DNA of 64,000 nucleotides, from NCBI GenBank assembly GCA_002633005.1, contig NMRA01000387.1:177681-241680 (forward strand). The letters run 5' to 3'. Shown in pieces: positions 39,901 to 45,900 of this stretch. The notes beneath the pieces are model-generated. The model ran no database searches. It was given only the letters and a program-made list of their open reading frames with translations, and was not told the origin of the DNA. Position numbers and translations under genes: made by a program. Origin of the DNA: Phoronis australis (lineage: Eukaryota > Phoronida > Phoronidae). The first letter of the stretch is position 1. The number at the start of each line of letters is the position of its first letter.

Positions 39901-42900
39901 CTGTTCCAGGTACGTGGTTGAAATGAGATTGCAAAAAGTGAACTTTACTCAACGAAGAACAAACAATTACTAAAGAAGAGATCCAAACTTGAGGCTTCTA
40001 TAGAATGATGTGAAATGCATTCCTTTTTTCTCTTTTTATGCAATGAAGCCTTAACTGAGATAAGTTTGTGACAAATCTACTGTAGTGTACATATTTTTGC
40101 TTTTGATCCATGCATATTAGCAGTATAGCCCATTATTCATTGACTTGTAATAATTACCCATTACAGTGTTCTGTGGTTCAGTAACTTTTCCAGACCTGAG
40201 GGGTGCTGAAGGTGCAATAACATGGCTCATTTGTTAACTGCCCAGCTCAGTCTTTTGTCCCGTATGATAACAAGCAGGCCAATTATCTCCCAGACTTCAA
40301 AGGAAACGTATGGTGGTTGCACGCTATTACTGAACGCGCATGAACACAGTCAAACACAGTGTGTCCGTTTGGACAGAATAGATTGTCTTAACTTCTGTTG
40401 TAGTTGGGCGATTTTGGTGATTCAAAAACGGAACATGATCAGCATTTGAGAAGGAATTCAGAAATACTATTGGTTTAAGCTCAAATATGTTATAACTTTC
40501 ATTTTTATCAGCCCAGCCCAGTCATTCTAGATACAATCTGATCAGAGATTAAGAGCAATTATCGAACAAAAGAGTGCAAGCCCTCCAACCATAAATGCCA
40601 GAATGGAGTTAATCAGTCATGTAAGATATTGGCTACGGGGAGGGGGGGGGGGGTTGTAAACTTCCCAACTGGTTGTTGGGTTATAGAATATATCGAACAA
40701 GTTGGGAGTAACGGGATGTCGCCGTCATGATAACGATGTAACCTGTGTGGCCTTGGCTTTACTAGGTCCTGCAGTCTATTACAACATGACGTGAAAAAGA
40801 GTAATGCTTGAAACATTTGGTCTTCTATGTTAAACTGTTTTACTAAAGGGACATTATATACCTGTATTCCACCACAAACAGTGATTTTTGATTTAGACTA
40901 TGTACCATATTATGAAATTTGACCCAGTTTCTTCCCGTAATTAGATGTGACCTGGGCGTGGAAAGAACGTGATAGGTTAAGAGCAGCCTCTGCAAGTTGA
41001 CCTGTCACGATGTGTCATTTCATTCACCAGTCACGGTCTTGAGGAATAACGAACTGTCATTCTTTGCAATACCAAAACTGCTTTCATGTGAGTAAGGAGA
41101 AAATGGACTGATTTTCTAAAAGCAAGTGATCTAAATCAAAATTCAATTTCTTCGACAGAATGCGGGTTCCAGGTTTGTTGCCAAGTAGTAAGTTCCGGTG
41201 TTAGCATTTTCACGCTCAAAAATGTCATTATTTGATGTTCCTATAAACAACCTTACAATGAGTATGCATTTCAGTTAAAGGAAAGGCCATGCAATGATGC
41301 TGTTCAGGTTGTGTGACTTGTACAGTCCTTACTTCATCAAGAAAACGGTGCTTTTAAAATCATTTTATTTCCTTTTTGAGGTGTTGGTGCTCAGGGACTG
41401 GGAACAATTAAACAACTTCCTAAAACAGAGAGTTCAAACTCTCTAAAGAAAACCATGCTGGTTATGTCTGGAGGAGAGGGGTATATAGATTTCAGAATAG
41501 GTAAGTGCACTCAAGATAAGTGTTTACATGATATGAATTGTGTTTGTTTGTTTTACGCTCATGTATGATTGATAGCTGCTCATGTATGATTGATAGCTGC
41601 TCATGTATGATTGATAGCTGCTTATGACAGGTGATGTGGTGTCAGTACAATAAAATGCTGTTGTGGAACAATAAAACTGATCTTGTGGGACCACCGAGTT
41701 ACTAGTCTCCCCCTCTTGTGGACAGGAGAGCCATTAAATGTTTGCACAACATGCTTTAATTTAGATCTTGTTTATCACAATGAGTAGTTTAAAGAGATTC
41801 AAGATTTATTGCTTAGTATGTTGCCTACTATGAATTAGAAGTATTTACATTTCATCGTGCTACTTAGCTTAATTTTATCAAGCTTAAATGGAAAGTCACC
41901 TTAGTCAATATTTTTTCCAACCTTAAATTCCCTCGCTCATTTAAATAACTCGTTTACCTTGAAAAATACTATTGATGTGTAAGATAGATCAGGCTTGTCA
42001 AAAAATCTTGAACAAGCTTGTTGGATCAGACACCTTTTTCATGTTATTATCCCTAGCTTGAGAAACTTCAGCTCTTGGTAACCATTGTTGTGCTAATTAA
42101 TTTGAGTATTATAACTCAGTGGACTTTTCATATTGGCGCTCTCTAGAGTAATTAGAGCACGAATGTGACTTCGGATTGATCCCGACTCCGTTTTGGTGGA
42201 GAGGAATTCAATTACTACACAGAGGTTCATAATTTAATATAAAATTAAAGCAGAGTAATAAGTTCCCCGTTCAACCAATCTCATTGTCTGATAATTAATT
42301 AAAGTTCACTTTGATTATCTTGTTGACACGTGTTGGAATCAAAGTTCTCCTGGCCACTTTATCATCGGCAGCCAGTGGCTTTGTTGCGGATACATCTTGC
42401 CAATTGGAAATGTATTGAGCAGGACGTCATTGCTCATCAACTGATATTTCAAAAGGTTTGCTCGCTTTTTGTAAGGCATTAATACATCCCATCGCACACC
42501 AGTGGTACTTTGCCGGTATTATAATAGGAAAGGTGTTACACGCTGTTTATACCAGAAGGTTGAAACCTCCCGTGTGCATTACTTGGGTTCTATTGGCGGC
42601 ACTGAACGCCTGCCAACATTATGACCTGATCACCGTCTAGTGGGTTAGTGAATTTCAATGTGTCAAGGATGTTTTGAAAGTCAGCTATTTAAGCTGGCTG
42701 TCTTTAACGTATTCTGTCTCTAAGTTGTTTTCGTGTCTTGATCAACGTGGTATCAAAACACAAATATAACATAACCAGTTCATATGTGTTGTGTGGTTCA
42801 CTCATGTGCCCTACAATAAAGATGTCTGCCACATTTATAGCAAGGTACTCTGAGATCAGTGTGGAACCTTGGAACAAAGTAGGTCCAAAAAGCTTGAATG

Positions 42901-45900
42901 ATATTGGCCAAGCTTGAATAAGGTTGTTCATTTTTTGGTTGGTTGGTTAATCTTGCTAATGAGGATAATTCAAATTTGATGTGATTACCATTGGGGGTGG
43001 CAGCAACTGTCGTCCATACAGGGTGACCTGGGGCTGGTTCTCAATGAGTCTATTCTTTTGGCTAAAAATCAGTCTAGAGTCCCGTTTAGACATCAACTTT
43101 TGGCCCAGCGCAACTGACACGGAGCAAATTGACCCGTGTCAAGTGGCCGTTTACACACACAACTCACTTAACCGTGGCAAGACGGAAATTAAAGGCTGGA
43201 GAGACTGGATCGCACATGCGCAGGTTTACAAATGACGAGAGTTGCAGAGACAAAGAACCCGTACGTAGGTCATTACACAAGCGTAGTCTCCTACATAGAC
43301 ACATGAGTATCCGTGACGTCATCTTGTGAGGCCCGGGAACCAGGTTATGCACAAGCGCAGTAGAGATGATCCTTTCCGGTTTGCTCCAGTTTCGTGTTTA
43401 GACGTATAATTGACACGGCGCAAGATGTTCGGGCGCAAATTGCTCTATCTCACAAACGGGTGGCAAAAATTTGTCACCGCGGTGTCAATTTGCTCCGTGT
43501 CAGTCTGTTTACACACTGGAACAACTTGTTCCATGTCAGCTGATCCGTTTCAACTTAGTAAGTGTAAACGGCACTTAGGGATGGCTTGTCCAGTTTCACC
43601 ATATAATGCAAAGGCTAAAAGTCAGAAAATCTGTTTACATCTCGAAGCCAAAAAATAGAAACCCATAGTCTGCTCAGAGTCAAGACTAAAAACCAAGGCC
43701 CAAACAGGGCCCTGACATTGTTGCATTGTTAGTCTTCTGCTGCTTACAATCACTAACTGTTGCTTGTGTGTCACATTTTGTGAAACACGTCATTAGAGAA
43801 AAAGACAACACCAAGGTTGGCAGTTTTCCTTCTTCACAAACTGCATGAGCTTTCTTAGTCTTTTTCTTCACAACAAACCACATGGGCTTTCTCATAGCCA
43901 ATCATGTTGTAGAACTACTAAGCAAAGGCTTGCTCATGCATCCTGTCAGAGAATGATAGGAACTATGGTTCATGAGAAGAGAATTGTAGTTCAGGAGAAA
44001 GTAACTGTGGTTCATGAGAAAAGAACTGTAGTTTATGAGAGTCAGAAACTGTTGCACTGATCTCGTGAGTTAAGAATGGAGCTGGTAGTAAATGCATCAT
44101 GACTTTGACGTGCACTTTGTGAGTAAGAAGATTTAACTGGTTCTGAATATGAGTATGATGTTGGTAGGTCGGTCTGTCTTAAAAAACTTTCAATCAGCAC
44201 ATAGAACGTTGTTGCGGTCATAATGTGTCTTGTGGACACATTTATGAAATTTAATCATTTGTCCTATTTACAAGCACTTGGTGAAATTGCGTGGTAAACT
44301 CTAGCTGCAGGTGATAAGTTTTTCAATTGAGTCAGATTTTTTATCTATTTTGTTAATGCAAGAAGGATTTTAGTCTAATGATGTCTGATTAATAAAGTGT
44401 TTGTGGTTTTGAGGAAATTTGAAGCTGTGGCCATCACTTACTGAATTGAATTCCATTTTTTGTCTATTATGGGTAAAACATGATACATTTAAGGCTCTTT
44501 CCCACTGGTGTCAACGCATCAATTTTTGGGGAGTTGCAGTAAGTATGAGCAGTTAACTTGGGTCCTGGATCGAAGTTAACAGCACCAGTTCACTTCGCTG
44601 TTAACAGCAGAGTATCCAAGCTGCGGTGCGATATGAACGGCCAACTTCAATCTCATTGAAGTGATCACCAGGTGCCACTGCAATCGTCAATAATGAAAAG
44701 GCAGTGTTGTTGCTAATAGATGCTCAAATAATCACCAATCGAATTCAAAATAATCTCTATGTCTATTAGCACTAATCACTTCTCAAATGTCACCTACCGT
44801 TTACTTCAATGCTGTCACCTGCCAAAGCTGGTATGAACGATTCAATTAACTTCGCTGTTTAGGTCGACGCTGCACTTATACCGGAGTTAAGTTAGTATGA
44901 AAGGGCTTTAATATTCATTATTATATTGAGCTAATTCACTGAACGTGGCTTGGAATTAATTAGCTAAATTAGCACTTTGTTAAATCTAGAATCTCTTTCC
45001 AGTTCTGGTGTACCATTTCTGGAGTAGACTGAAATGAACAATTAGATTTGATTAATTTCATTAATTTTAAAACTAATATGCCATTTCATTGATAATCTTG
45101 TCTATACCTCCTCCTTCATGTAACTCTGTAGTGGAGATAGAGTTACAAGTGATGGTACCCACCAAACACTCATGAATGGCAGTTTTCAATGGTGGATTTC
45201 CGGGAGGGCCAAGGGGACCATGCCCCCCTCCCCCCTAAAATTCTTCCAGATTCCATTTGGCAGTTTGAGGTTGCGAATGTCTGACGGGCTTATACTCTGC
45301 CCTGTCCCCTCCCCCCAACTCAAAATCCTCGATCCGCCCCTGGTTTTAAATCTCACATGTGTGTTGAAAGTTACCTTCAGAACATAGATAGAGTTGATGT
45401 TAAAGCTCAAGTTGTGAGATTTTGATGTTCTGCACATTCATTAATGATGGAAGTAGGCAGACTCCAGGTTACCCTCAACATGTGAGGCTATGTCCTGTTT
45501 GTGTTCAACCTAATATTGAGTCTGAGTTTCACTTTTTCCTAGAATGTCCCTTTTTACAGTGATCTATGATGAAAGATATGCGACACCAATTGAAAGGCAA
45601 ATTTATAGACACGATACAATGCGAAAGTATAACCAAACTGAAGTGTGACATGTCTGTAAATTTGCATATAAAATGAGACTGGAATAGTGTTCAGCTTTCT
45701 ATTAGAACTTACTCTTGTGCTATCTTACATTTATGTTGTATGATATTGTAACAAAGCCGGCAGTCTAGTTTACGGAAATAAGTATGTAGGTGTAGACCAG
45801 TCTACTGAAATATTAATGTCCTACCCATCCTTTCCATCCTCTGATCCACCCATCTGTCCTTCTATGTCTCTGGTTACTTTGATAAAAAATTGGCTTTGAA

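Noticed and set aside
43845-44060. ORF with a repeated heptapeptide (VHEKRxV)
   Set aside because: The repetition comes from a 21-bp tandem repeat that happens to keep frame; nothing else indicates a gene.
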